Position numbers and translations under genes: made by a program. Shown here in pieces: positions 23,578-34,123 of a stretch of 64,000 nt of DNA. This DNA is from Isoetes taiwanensis (Eukaryota > Streptophyta > Lycopodiopsida > Isoetales > Isoetaceae). Under the pieces are notes generated by a model. That model made no database searches, was not told the origin of the DNA, and was given only the letters and a program-made list of their open reading frames with translations. Location: assembly GCA_021234155.1 (NCBI GenBank), contig JAJEKV010000010.1:20732833-20796832 (forward strand), written 5' to 3'. How positions within the stretch are numbered: position 1 is the stretch's first letter; every line of letters starts with the position of its first letter.

Positions 23578-24017
23578 AAAAGGTTAGCAGATTTTGAAAA
23601 TTTTCTCCTGTTTTGGAAAAAAAAGTAAGTACTTTCCAATTTCGAAATCTATACTACATGTATTATTTCTTCAATTTTGTTCCTTTTTGGTTTTAGGAAA
23701 AACAGTATAAATTGTGAATGATAGTCACTAATGAATAATATAAATACATTCCATTTGGAAAATATATTTTTCTTTAAAGAGATTGGAGATCTCAAATGCC
23801 ATTCGGCCAGGAAAATCAAAAGCCAAAAGAAAATGGCCTCAAATCCATGATCAGTAAAAAAAGAGGTTTGATATCTCAAAATGCCATTCGGCTATGAAAA
23901 TCAAAAGCCAAATTCAAAAGCTTCAAATCCAAGATCAATGTTACTGGGTAAAACCAGCTGAAGTATTAAATAATTAGAGCTCTGTTTATTTGTATCACAG
24001 ATTAGAAAAATCATTAG
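23578..24017 (+). other. Spacer between ORF1 and RT
   Basis: About 440 AT-rich bases between the ORF1 stop and the open RT frame. A GTAAGTAC donor-like site is at 23,624 and an acceptor-like AG at 24,016-24,017, which would place the RT frame immediately after an intron. The inverted words ATGCCATTCGGC and ATCAAAAGCCAAA occur twice (23,797-23,825 and 23,880-23,911), a short tandem duplication. Confidence 0.4.
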
Positions 24018-26069
24018 CAAGGACAGTCTGGGACGAGTTCATTTGGGATACATTGGGAAGAAGGACAAGAAGAAAATTGTCCATGGGACTTTTTTATCGA
24101 AAATATTAGACAGCATTTGCTCCCTAAGATCATTTCGGAATCTGTTAAGGCAGTACTAGGGGACATTGGAAAGAACATAATGGAAGATACCATGTTCAGC
24201 TGGAAATACACTGAGAATCTTCGGGATATGTGCTATAAGCCATACCTAGTATTTGCCACTGACCGTGAGGTAAAATGCCCATGCAAAAACCCTTCACTTA
24301 ATCGATTTGTGGACAGCAAAATGGGGCATATATGCACCACAGACCTGGGCATAATACATAACACAACATTGAGGGGGATGTTCAATAAAGGATTAAACCA
24401 TATCCCTAATAGAATGCTGGAATGTGAAGCATTCAAGGAGGAAATCATCACCATATGTGATACACTTTTTGATCTGCACAAATACACATACATTGTGCAT
24501 GAAAATGACAGAAATGACATTAAAAACAAAACTGTTGACAGGACTATGGCAGAAATTAAAAAAGCATACAGCAATGATCGAATAAGAAAATTTGAGCTTA
24601 AAGATAAAGCTGTTACTAGCAACTTGGAATGGTTATTCAGGAACTTCTACATATCTGGTATTGATAAAGCATCTAATAACCCAGCATTTATATGTCCAAG
24701 CTTTATCAGGAATTTAGCTCTCAAAAGGCTATCCAGCAAGGATTTCCTCATGATGGAAATAGAACCTGAGAAAATCAAATGCAAGATAAAAGAGAAAATA
24801 CAGGAAATTATAGAAAATGTGGACTTTGAATTTGATAGTCTACCTTACCTACTGGGCATCTTTAAAGCCCATAAAAAAGAATTTCGATGGATAACCAATG
24901 CGCACGGCACAGTGTATACTGAGATCTCCCATATAATAACAGCAGTTCTTAACAATATCCTGGAACTGTGGCCGGATATATCCAAAACGATTTGTGCAAA
25001 AGTATGCACACTATTTCCTGGAAAAACAATGCCATGCTGGGTAGTTCAATCAATTTATGATGTAGTACTGAATTTACCAGCAAAAATTGAGCAGGTGTTC
25101 GTAGCTGATATTACAAGATGCTATGAAAATATTCCACTATCTGGTGAAAACGGAATATGTCAAATTATGAGACATGTGTGCAGAGCTACATGGGAACATA
25201 TGAAAGGGGTCAACAAGCACCATGAGTTGTGGATTAAAAAGGAAAATGGAAATGAATACTCTGCCAAGTGGTTCAAATACAACCCGCAAGGAAAATGTTG
25301 GAGCAGAATGGACTTGAACAGATTTTCCACCATCAATGAATGGCTCCTAACTAATTGCTTCATATTTATGGGAGATGGGGCATGGCAACAAGTCTGTGGT
25401 ATCCCTATGGGATTTTCCTGCAGCCCTTGTTGGTGCAATCTATACCTCGTTTGGTTTGAGGTATCCTTCATAAAAGACCTTGCAAAACAAGGCAAATACA
25501 AGGACATTGAAATGTTTAAACATGCTTTTCGATACATGGATGATCTGCTAGTAATCAACTGTCCTAATATCAGGGATTATCTCAGCCTCTCACAGGTCAA
25601 TGACACGAGAACATTACAAATCTATGATATGCAGACATTAGGAATTAAGGAGGAAACAGTGTATAATTTCAGGGATGATCCAAATAAATGCTATGGGTAC
25701 AAGGCAAATTTCTTAAATATGACAATTGAAGTTATGAGTAAAGAGATGGGACTGTACAGAACCTACAAATTTGACAAAAGGGACCACCTGCCCTTTAAGG
25801 TCATGAGATATGTTCATGCTGACAGTTGCAGACCTTATTACCAAGCTAGAAACGTGATATTGTCCCAAATCATGCCTTATTTATACATTAATTCCTGCCC
25901 CATAATGGCAGCAAAAGATATTATTAGCATCATCAACAAATTTGTTAAAAATGGCTTCGACAGCTACGGATGTAAAAAGAAAGTGTTGCAGTATCTGAGA
26001 AACGGCGAATTCCCAGCACTCAAGTACGATGTGCAAACTCTCATTCAAGTGATCAGCAACCAATATTAA
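24018..26069 (+). CDS. Reverse transcriptase (Penelope-like type)
   Basis: Copies element RNA into DNA. The frame is open from 24,018; no early ATG exists and the first in-frame ATG is near 24,180, so the true start may be spliced on from upstream. Motifs in order: R-F-V-D-S-K-M-G-H (about 24,302) typical of the N-terminal part of this RT group, I-F-K-A-H-K-K-E-F-R-W (24,858), the first catalytic Asp in V-A-D-I-T-R-C-Y-E-N-I-P (Asp 25,107), G-I-P-M-G-F-S-C-S-P (25,398) and the catalytic R-Y-M-D-D box (Asp codons 25,539-25,544). All three metal-binding Asp are present. The protein of up to 683 aa ends without GIY-YIG, APE, RNase H or integrase signatures. Frame is intact. Exact clade (Penelope-like or a related unclassified RT) is not settled. 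Confidence 0.8.
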   Translation, partial: QGQSGTSSFGIHWEEGQEENCPWDFFIENIRQHLLPKIISESVKAVLGDIGKNIMEDTMFSWKYTENLRDMCYKPYLVFATDREVKCPCKNPSLNRFVDSKMGHICTTDLGIIHNTTLRGMFNKGLNHIPNRMLECEAFKEEIITICDTLFDLHKYTYIVHENDRNDIKNKTVDRTMAEIKKAYSNDRIRKFELKDKAVTSNLEWLFRNFYISGIDKASNNPAFICPSFIRNLALKRLSSKDFLMMEIEPEKIKCKIKEKIQEIIENVDFEFDSLPYLLGIFKAHKKEFRWITNAHGTVYTEISHIITAVLNNILELWPDISKTICAKVCTLFPGKTMPCWVVQSIYDVVLNLPAKIEQVFVADITRCYENIPLSGENGICQIMRHVCRATWEHMKGVNKHHELWIKKENGNEYSAKWFKYNPQGKCWSRMDLNRFSTINEWLLTNCFIFMGDGAWQQVCGIPMGFSCSPCWCNLYLVWFEVSFIKDLAKQGKYKDIEMFKHAFRYMDDLLVINCPNIRDYLSLSQVNDTRTLQIYDMQTLGIKEETVYNFRDDPNKCYGYKANFLNMTIEVMSKEMGLYRTYKFDKRDHLPFKVMRYVHADSCRPYYQARNVILSQIMPYLYINSCPIMAAKDIISIINKFVKNGFDSYGCKKKVLQYLRNGEFPALKYDVQTLIQVISNQY

Positions 26070-26150
26070 AAATGGTACGTCTTAAAATCTGCATATTTTC
26101 CATATTGAAAGAGTCAATAGGGTTTAAAATCAAGTAATTAAAAATAGGAT

Positions 26151-26236
26151 GGGCAGGACCTCTACTGTACAGTAGGGGTCTGCCCTCCCCTATGGTACAG
26201 AATATCTAAATGAGGTCAGCCCAATCCTACGGTAGG
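26151..26236 (+). repeat. Two hairpins ahead of the 3' repeat
   Basis: At 26,151-26,185 GGGCAGGACC and GGGTCTGCCC flank the palindrome CTACTGTACAGTAG, giving a long near-perfect stem. At 26,226-26,236 CCTACGGTAGG forms a second small palindrome inside GCC/GGC flanks. They lie between the RT stop and the 3' terminal repeat, a place where RNA recognition or processing signals could be expected. Confidence 0.65.
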
Positions 26237-26244
26237 AGGCAGGC

Positions 26245-28662
26245 TTTTTTTAATTAAGTAAATACCTAGTTATGCACTAGGAAAAATTGTAGTATAAGAT
26301 AAAGTTAAAAACCAGGGTGACCATAGGTTTTCACCCCACTAAAGCTAAAGGAAAAAAAGTAAGACGATAAGTATAAAAATAGAAAGGGAGATGGCTTTAA
26401 CACCTTAGCAGTAGTTGAAGCTTGTTTTACTCATATAAACTGCATTTTTAAGGAAGGAACAAATATTTGGTACAAAGATTAAATAGCATAAACATATCTA
26501 GGACAGTGTCCCAGTATAAAGTAAATATAAGGGCAATATGAGATTAAAGAACACCATATTAATCGTATCGTATGACTAAGGGAATATACGGGAAATGAAA
26601 AACAAATACAAGTAAGGAAAAAACCATTACCTAAGTTAGTAACAGGGCTGCATGAAATCGAGGAGCAGTTAAGAGAAATCCGGCGCCACCTAACTCAAGC
26701 TACAGATTGGGATGTCTGGCAGCTACACTGGTAACCACATGCCGAAAACCTGAATGTGCAGTCTGGCACCAAGGCAAAAGGTAAGCAAATCGTCCTTTGG
26801 AGATTATGCTTTAGGGAAATGTAGGTCAAAACCTAAGATTTAAGCATGAGCATATGGCTGTAAAGTAAGACATTCGGCACATTCGGCACATGGCAAAGCA
26901 CAGGCAAACGTTACTGAAGGAGTGGTATTAAAACCATAAGATCCCCATTTAGAATGGAAGGTGAATTCGATTCAGACGGCCGCCCTTGTGGCTCCAGTTC
27001 AGAAGAAGAGTTTCTTGAGGAAAAGTGGTTGGAGCAAGAATTCCAAGCTTATTTATCTGTATCTGATCATACTCAGATGTCCAATAGGATGGGAGACCAG
27101 AAAAAAGAAGCTAACCTTAAGAGGGATGCAAGCCATACTAAAGGATCGTTTGCAAACAAGAAAGGAAACTATGGAGGCAAGACAGCATACAACAACAGTT
27201 CATGTTCTAATGACAAAAGTGAAGCCAGCATCCCTGAAACACAGCATGCTGAAGAATGCAATTCAGACCAAGACGAAATTAAGGTACATTTAGGTCTTAT
27301 GTAGACAATAAAAAGTGATAAGCTGATTTAGGATGCACAAAATGACATTGAGACTTCCAATAGCAGGTTTGAAATCATTATATGAACCATCATTTACATT
27401 TTATGAATGATAAATTACAGATCTACTGTATTGAACTAACAGGGCAGAAGGATACAAGGGCTGATCGGTTATAAACCGAGAGGCTCCATTGTACCTTTTG
27501 GCCCTTCAATCTTTACCATTTTCATGCTAAAGTTTTGTTGATTGGCTGCAGGTACCGGACCTCTCCTGCCCTTGTCTTTTTTCTTGCTTTCTGTTGGATG
27601 GATGTAGTGGATCTGGAACCGGATTTGAGCAAATTTTTGGAAGATATACAAGTTTGAAGATGCACTTTGTGTTAAAAAGCAGATCATGCTCTTCCCAGTA
27701 TTAAAAACAGGTTTTATAAACTTAGTTTTACTGTGATAAACATATGAAAATGAAGCTATATCCGAAATAGAGGTAACTACTTGGCTTTTTGCGTTTAATT
27801 AAAGCATGGTTGGCTGGCATCCAAAGTGGGAAAACTGAGATACAATACTTAGTATTTTGACTGTATGTTCACGTTTATTATATTCAATGGAAGTTTATGT
27901 TCTGAAATCTCATTTATAGTGACCCTAAATGTCTAGGAAATGGTCTGCATAAAGCACTGTTTAAAGAAAAGGCAGGATTAAAAGGCTATTAAAAGAAATA
28001 TGGTAAAAGAAATACTAATCATGTAAAGGGTAGTTGACTGCAGCATGATTGCATATTCTTTAAGAAAAGTGCCCATATTTCCGGGATTCCCTGCAGAGAT
28101 GTGTAGAACATGTTGAACCTGTGATAGGCTTCCTACTCACTATTGGCAGCAATAAACCACTATGATTAGACGTTTGTGGATGCTTTAAAAATATGTACCC
28201 GGTATTTAGCTAACAATATAGTAATATCATGATTTCTGAGCATAGGCAGATCTCAATATAACTATTGCTGGCCCTGCCTTCCAATTTGGCTTTGCTACAT
28301 TCTCCTGCCACCTTAGTATTAGATCACGTGGCTACAATCTGTATTTGTGTAATGAGTATGCATGAGCATTTAAATTAAATGATAGATATCGAATCCAGAT
28401 TACATAGGCAGTTGGATTCATTGGTAAAGACCTAGATATCGAACTTTGGCTTAAAGGTTTAAAACACATGGGTTTGCATAGACATTGATGTACAAAAGAT
28501 TATGGTTTATTGTATAAGGATACAAAGATCAAAAGCTAAGGGATGTTAAGTACCAATGACTTACATGAAAATGAAGTCTGGATTGATAATACAACCCGTG
28601 GGATTGACCAGGGGTTGATGTCAGACCTAGGATCCTAGGTTTGGCTGGGTTTTTTTTTTTTT
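26245..28662 (+). repeat. 3' terminal direct repeat (2.42 kb)
   Basis: Right copy of the direct repeat, nearly identical to 19,524-21,944. Differences include single substitutions near 27,052 and 27,093, a one-base deletion near 26,787, and a small cluster near 27,652-27,680. It carries a duplicate of ORF1 exon 1 at 26,954-27,283 with the same GTACAT donor, which here has no cognate exon 2 downstream. Confidence 0.85.
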
Positions 28663-29542
28663 AAACATAGAAAAGAATACGTGTTAACTTGAGAGCCCTT
28701 TGGTGGAAATATTAGAAAACTATTTTCCTCAGACAAAAAATCACACTGACTTATATATGTTGTGATGGTTAGTAAAGTGAGCTTTTAGTTTAAGTGCATC
28801 AAAAAGTAGGTAAGTCTTCTAACAAGGTACACTAAGGCCCCTAATATTCATCTAACAACAACCAAAGCATATACGACAAAGCAAAGATAGCTCAAAGACA
28901 TTTCTAATCACTACGAGTTCTAGAACTTACTTTCCTAGTCATCCTTTACTTTTCCAGTCTTTAGATTCTAAAGGCACTTTAGTTGCATGTCAACGTTGTC
29001 TTTCGCTGAAGTTGCGATATATAATCTCTGTCGTTGTTTAAGCAAATTGTGTCTCTTTGACGCAACGTTCTCTCAAGATATGATATTTTTTTCGATGGCA
29101 TGCAAAACAATAGTCAACTAAATTTATTGTTGGTTGAAGTGGTAATATCCAATGGCTTGTTGTGTACCTACTGATGCTTTGACTTTGCCAATCTTACGTG
29201 TATAGGCTTGACTTAACAACAGACTATAAGCTTGCTTGACTTAACAAGACAGACTATATATGCGCGTCTATAGGCGTGACGTGGCGCCCATCTATAGGCT
29301 TGACTTAACAAATTAAAGACTTAATATTCTACAATATAAGGAGCAGCCTTCTAGAATGGCTAGCATCTCCGGCTACACATCTGTCTATTCCTTCTTTGCG
29401 ATTATTTGCATTCTATATGTTGAAGAAGGCATCCAAACAGAATCCTAAATTTGGTGCCGCATGGAAGATTGTTTCTTGTCTTTCTCAAGAGCTCTTGGTA
29501 CTATCTGGGATTATGATATGTCAGTGTGATGCTTACAACTAT
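28663..29542. promoter_or_regulatory. Upstream region of the U-box gene
   Basis: AT-rich region without ORFs. A short phrase related to TATAGGCTTGACTTAACA recurs three times between 29,200 and 29,310. TATA-like words (ACTATATATGCG near 29,254 and CAATATAAGG near 29,333) lie 200-300 bp before the ATG and are candidates for the core promoter. Confidence 0.35.
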
Positions 29543-29548
29543 ATGAAA

Positions 29549-30700
29549 ATGGAAAAAGATAGTGTCGTTCCTTCATATTTTCTCTGCCCAATTTCGTTGG
29601 AACCAATGAAAGATCCTGTCATTGTATCCTCAGGTATCACTTATGATAGAAAAAGCATTGAGAAGTGGATAGAAGATGGGCATTTTACTTGTCCAATTAC
29701 TAGACAAGAGATCAGAAGAGAAGATATTATACCTAACCACGCACTTGCGCGCCTTATCTACTCTCATAGCTCCTCTGATCAGCAGCAGAATCTGCAGATT
29801 TCTCAGGTTAAATCTATTCTTAAAACATACTTTGAAGATTCTGTGCCACGAGATTGTCAGCATCAAATCAGTACATTCATACAGGGTCTCAAAAAATTGA
29901 AATTGTTGGCCAACAAGAGCCAATATAACAGGAGCATGATCAGCAAAGCAGGTGCACTTCCATTCATAGCTGCAACCTTATCATTCAGATCATCTGAAAC
30001 CACCTGCCCAAGTTCTGGCTTATTAAAAGTTTATGAAGCAGCTATTCAGCTTTTGGTCTTATTTGATTTGGAGCATGACATGTTGAGATATAGGCATGGT
30101 TTGAGCATTCTGTGGCTGATTTATGTTGGAAATATGGAGTCAAAAGTTGCTGCTGCAACAATTGTACATAGGTTACAACTAGCTGACATAAATCCCCCTC
30201 CAATTTTACTGCATAGCGCGCTCGCATCTCTGGTAAACCTGCTAGCAGAGGATACTGCTTCAAATGATATTCTAAAGGCTATTCTTACAATTTCTTCAGC
30301 ACCTGCAAACAAGAGGAAGGTAGTGAAGACAGGTTTGATGGGAATTCTTATAGAAATGCTTTCAAAAGGTTCATCAAGCAATGCAGAGATTATTTTAGAG
30401 GTTATAGATAGTCTGTGCAACTGTGCAGAAGGAAGAGAAGCATTGAAACTTGACACTTCTGCCATTCCAATGATAGTAGCAAATATTCCAGCACAATCTG
30501 AAATTAGGACCAGGCATGCAATTAACACTCTCATTTCAATCTGCAAGCATGTTACAGGCATGCAAGTCCAACAGACTATGATTCATCTTGGAATTGTTGA
30601 GAGGCTTTTGTGTGTAGTGCAAATGCATTCCTCAATTAACTTGAAACAACAGGCTCTGCTGCTGCTTAAGCTCTGCTCCCACTCTGTTACTTGGCGTTAG
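29549..30700 (+). CDS. Plant U-box E3 ubiquitin ligase (PUB-like), intact
   Basis: Transfers ubiquitin from an E2 to target proteins, probably in the cytoplasm. The chosen ATG (29,549, or 29,543 two codons earlier) reads M-E-K-D-S-V-V-P and sits just before the U-box. U-box at about residues 8-78: F-L-C-P-I-S-L-E-P-M-K-D-P-V, then S-G-I-T-Y-D-R-K-S-I-E-K-W, then C-P-I-T-R-Q and I-P-N-H-A-L-A-R-L-I, all hallmark positions. The remaining 300 residues are Leu-rich helices consistent with ARM-like repeats, as in the PUB21/22/23 group. The protein is 383 aa, slightly shorter than typical members, and intronless as in that group. No frame damage was seen, so this is the most gene-like locus of the window. 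Confidence 0.88.
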   Translation: MEKDSVVPSYFLCPISLEPMKDPVIVSSGITYDRKSIEKWIEDGHFTCPITRQEIRREDIIPNHALARLIYSHSSSDQQQNLQISQVKSILKTYFEDSVPRDCQHQISTFIQGLKKLKLLANKSQYNRSMISKAGALPFIAATLSFRSSETTCPSSGLLKVYEAAIQLLVLFDLEHDMLRYRHGLSILWLIYVGNMESKVAAATIVHRLQLADINPPPILLHSALASLVNLLAEDTASNDILKAILTISSAPANKRKVVKTGLMGILIEMLSKGSSSNAEIILEVIDSLCNCAEGREALKLDTSAIPMIVANIPAQSEIRTRHAINTLISICKHVTGMQVQQTMIHLGIVERLLCVVQMHSSINLKQQALLLLKLCSHSVTWR

Positions 30701-31402
30701 CTCCAATACAGAGCTCATATGCATTCAAACAGAGTATAACTCATGATTCGTCATGATGCAGTTTAATTTCTATTCAATGTTTTCTTGCTGCGACGAAGAA
30801 ATGGTCCGCCAGATATTAAAACGACAGTGATATTTTGGATCCCATTTGCTGCATAAGTTAAAAAACTTGGCACAATTTGGTAAAGTCTTCTGTTTGAGGT
30901 GACATCTAAGAAATAATCTACAATACATATGAAGATGATAATTCCTGGACCTTGGTCACAAACTGTAGCATCTTATAATAAATTACGAGCTAACCTACGC
31001 ATTGCATGGAGTAATGGAGGAAGTTTCACTATCACATGTTATCAAGGGTTATCATTTTTCTTTAGCATTAAGATAAAAAAATGATTTGGTCATGCTTGGT
31101 TTGATTTAGGGTTCAAATGCAAAATCCAAGCTTCATTGAAAGTGGATATCTTGAAACAGCTTTGGCTTGAAGTGCATGCAATGTGACGTTGAGATCTTTG
31201 AGTGAGCGGGCCTAACTTTTTGGGTCCAATATGTTCTGCGGTGCTTCAAGTATCTCCATATAAATGCAGGCCAAGAAATTGTTAATAGGAAAGTATTAAT
31301 TGTAATCTCTTATCTATCATGGTCTTGTGCAAGGCTTTTAAGATTGTATAATTTACAATTTTTAGATTTTAATTACCTGACCCTTTTCGTTGATTTTAAC
31401 AG
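30701..31402. other. Gap between U-box gene and RING exon
   Basis: No ORF or RNA gene supported. The 3' part would be intron if the RING exon belongs to a gene with exons further upstream; TTAACAG at 31,396-31,402 is a good acceptor. Confidence 0.4.
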
Positions 31403-31609
31403 GTTTTGTTGGACTGCTCTCATATGTGCTGTTGCAGTACTTGTGCTTCTAGGCTTCTCTTGTGTCCTGTTTGTAATTCTCCTGTCAAGCAGGTTGTTCA
31501 GGTCAGGCCATTTGACAATCAGGTACAGCAACATGACAATGTGCTTAAAGAGGACTTCCCATTTGATTCTTTTATTCCCTCACATTCAGTTGATAAAAAA
31601 GAGCCTTGA
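31403..31609 (+). CDS. Terminal exon with second half of a RING-HC finger
   Basis: After a TTGATTTTAACAG acceptor the phase-0 exon reads V-L-L-D-C-S-H-M-C-C-C-S-T-C-A-S-R-L then C-P-V-C-N-S-P-V, and ends at a TGA (31,607-31,609). The spacing C-x-H-x3-C-x2-C...C-P-x-C is the second half of a C3HC4 RING. The H-M-C-C-C phrase is typical of the SP1/MUL1-like membrane E3 ligases. The first half of the RING (C-x2-C) must lie in an earlier exon, which I could not find nearby. Either the gene has long introns and starts elsewhere, or this is a stray fragment carried in by rearrangement. Confidence 0.55.
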   Translation, partial: VLLDCSHMCCCSTCASRLLLCPVCNSPVKQVVQVRPFDNQVQQHDNVLKEDFPFDSFIPSHSVDKKEP

Positions 31610-32635
31610 GCAAACTGTATTTTAATTGCTGCCTCTGCCTCTCCATTAGTACATATGGATATAGTAACAATATCTTTGGTTTTTTGTTATTCCAATTTAG
31701 TTAGTTCTCTCTTCCCCTTTCTTTGCAGATCATGTGTTCAACTCTGTTTTGTTGATATCCATTTAGACCTAAACCCCTTCTGAGCAAGTTGTTTCCATTT
31801 TTTTGGTGTTGCATTTCCATGTTTGCTAGCAGAATAATCTTCAGGGGCTGAAACTAGACAAAGTTCCCAGCACATCACTTATATCTTCAAATCCAACTAA
31901 ATTTGAATGGCAGGACATTCCTAGTGGATCTCCTTTTTTAGTCTGATTTTGATCATTTTTACGCAGTCGGGAGCATTCACCATAATATGTCGTTGCAACG
32001 GGAAAGCTTATGACGTCTTCATTGGCAAAAGACGAAACACGAAAAGGTCTTATGAAGTGCAATTGGTCTTGCCATTTTTGCTGCCTTAACTGCAACTTTT
32101 CTGGATTGCAATTATCAGATGTTACTGAAAATAAGATGTAATCCTGGTGCTTGTATCTGCAAAGGCTGGTTACTTTTGCAGCTTTGCATGGAGTGATAAC
32201 TTTGCATGGAGTGATTCCTGGAATCCTGCAAAATGGCCTAATGTTTCTCGGCAAGCAATTTCGTCTCCATATCCAAATCAAGGTTTTTTCTTCTCCATCC
32301 CTTGCTGGTGCAATAGAAGAATGCCTCCTGTTCAACTGCCTCCAGCAATGGATCATCTACTAAAAGTGAAGGTGCAGAAGCAATTTTGTGAATAATAGTG
32401 AAGAGGGTGGAGGAAGTCATTTGAGTTCCCCAAGGGCTTCTTCGTTTGAGTGTATCTAAGCAGGCACTCAGTTTGAATATATGTATTTTTTACTGTAGTA
32501 TACATGACCTTTATGTTAATTTAAGGTAATTCTGATACTCAAAATTCTGTATTATAATTCTGTATTCTGAAATAATGAGAAATCTTATCTATTTCCTACT
32601 GATCAATTGTGATCAATTTGTCATTTATCAACTTG
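31610..32635. other. No supported gene
   Basis: Short open frames at 32,147-32,395 and on the opposite strand at 31,841-32,356 overlap and neither shows a domain or splice signals. A direct repeat, TTTGCATGGAGTGAT, occurs twice at 32,183-32,215. Confidence 0.4.
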
Positions 32636-33055
32636 TTGGAAATGAGTATTATCTTACAAATAATAACAGGGTATTCTTTTATGAATGATGATAACAGGGT
32701 ATTATTTGAAATAGGGTATTATCTTACAAATGATAACGGGTATGTTATTTCAATGTTATTTCAGGGTATTATTTGAAACAGGGTATTAGCTTAGTATTAT
32801 CTAAAATAGGGTATTATCTGAAAGAGGGTATTATATAACAAATGATAACGGGGGATGATTTTACATCTTTTGAAAGGGGGATTGCAACACCAATGTAACG
32901 GGGTATTATCTTACAATTGAGGAAAATGGGGATTGTGGCCAAATACCCCAATTCCAAAAACTCATTTTATCCCCCGTTGTTTGAGAGAAAAGGGGGATCT
33001 TATAGGCATTTTTTAGGGGTATTTTCCAGGGTATTGAAGCACGTTTTTCGTAGTG
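32636..33055. mobile_element. CACTA-like terminus with subterminal repeats
   Basis: A GGGTATTATC-type motif recurs about ten times between 32,668 and 32,910, some as TTACAAATGATAACGGG variants. The stretch ends in GCACGTTTTTCGTAGTG at 33,039-33,055, whose reverse complement begins CACTACGAAAAACG, a typical CACTA (En/Spm) end. This looks like the right terminus plus subterminal repeats of a CACTA-type element lying to the left. No matching left end was recognised in the window, so it may be a solo or truncated end. Confidence 0.45.
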
Positions 33056-34123
33056 TAAGTTGAAGTTGTCTCTAGTGAAGCAGGTACAATAGTAATGCAC
33101 ACATCAAATGCATGTAAAGTTATACTGTGTGATTGAGTAGTTATATGGTGGGGACATAGTAAATAACATCTGTTTGGTGGTAGCAATTTGTTTGAACATA
33201 GCAATTTGCGAGCTTGGTGGTTTATTGTTTGTGAGATTCCATATTGTTTGGCTAAAAGAAGTGACGAAGGTAATAGTTTGAAGTACATGCATTCACACTG
33301 AATAATATGCAATAACATAATTTAATATCCATCAAATTGAATTCCAACTTTGCATTATGTTATAGCTTTCAGAGAACTCAAGCTCTATATTATGCTTAAT
33401 TGAAGAACTTTATCTTGAGTTTAAACACAACCATGATACACATATGTTTACGTAAACCACACAAATATTATATCTCATATAGATAGATAAAACATTTAAA
33501 GTCCACCATAGTAAAGTTCCTAACATATAGAACAACTAAATGTCATATTTTTAGCAATTTAGATGTCGGGTCCCTCAACAACTTTGATTAACTTTGTCAT
33601 ACATCCAAGTCAAACTATATAGAATGCTTTTTTCCTTGGCATTATCTTTGTTTGTTTTAAAAGTCACTAGTGGGGAGACGAGTAGCTTCCCAAAACAACT
33701 TACTTTCAATCCGAATGCTATACAATTGTAGGGACCTCTTTGTAGAATCATGTCAAACTCTTACATAGTCAACACTGTTGCAAATTAAATGGGAGTGTTG
33801 CAGCACTCCCGTTTCGTAGATTCCCTTTTAAAAAACACCATGTTTCTAAAATTGGCCTTTTTTGAAATTTATTGAGAATTTGTAGAGGTTCGGTGTTTTT
33901 TTCCTTTCATTTAGGGCCATCATTGGGCGACAACTTTGTATTTATGGAAAGAAAATTAAAAAAAAAGGCGAAATTTAGGCATGAATTTGAAAAGACTGAA
34001 ATTAAGACAAAAAAAAAACACCAAAATAGGAAGGAGAAAATAATTTTATTTGTCTAATAAAATTCTGTACATCAATATTGGCAATCCATTGTAGTAAATA
34101 ATAATTAATTTAGCATAAAGTAG
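33056..34123. other. AT-rich stretch without a gene
   Basis: No convincing ORF. A 7-bp stem GGGAGTG/CACTCCC sits at 33,791-33,809. The left boundary of large block copy B probably lies in or just before this stretch. Confidence 0.4.

Larger units (their letters stand above)
19524..28662 (+). mobile_element. 9.1-kb retroelement with 2.4-kb direct terminal repeats
   Basis: Two near-identical 2.42-kb direct repeats (19,524-21,944 and 26,245-28,662) enclose about 4.3 kb of coding DNA with an ORF1 and a reverse transcriptase gene. Both repeats start and end in T runs. Only about ten differences between them were noticed, so the insertion is recent. There is no gag zinc knuckle, protease, RNase H or integrase, which argues against a normal LTR retrotransposon. 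LTR-like direct repeats together with retained introns are described for Penelope-like elements, and that is my best assignment. A TTTAAA hexamer abuts both outer ends and might be a target duplication. The internal frameshift in ORF1 may make this copy inactive. Confidence 0.7.

Noticed and set aside
19524-28662. Hammerhead ribozyme in the terminal repeats, as in some Penelope-like elements
   Set aside because: CTGAAGA followed by GAAA near 20,538 has no supporting stem II and lies in coding sequence; no other candidate was found by eye. A descriptor search would be decisive.
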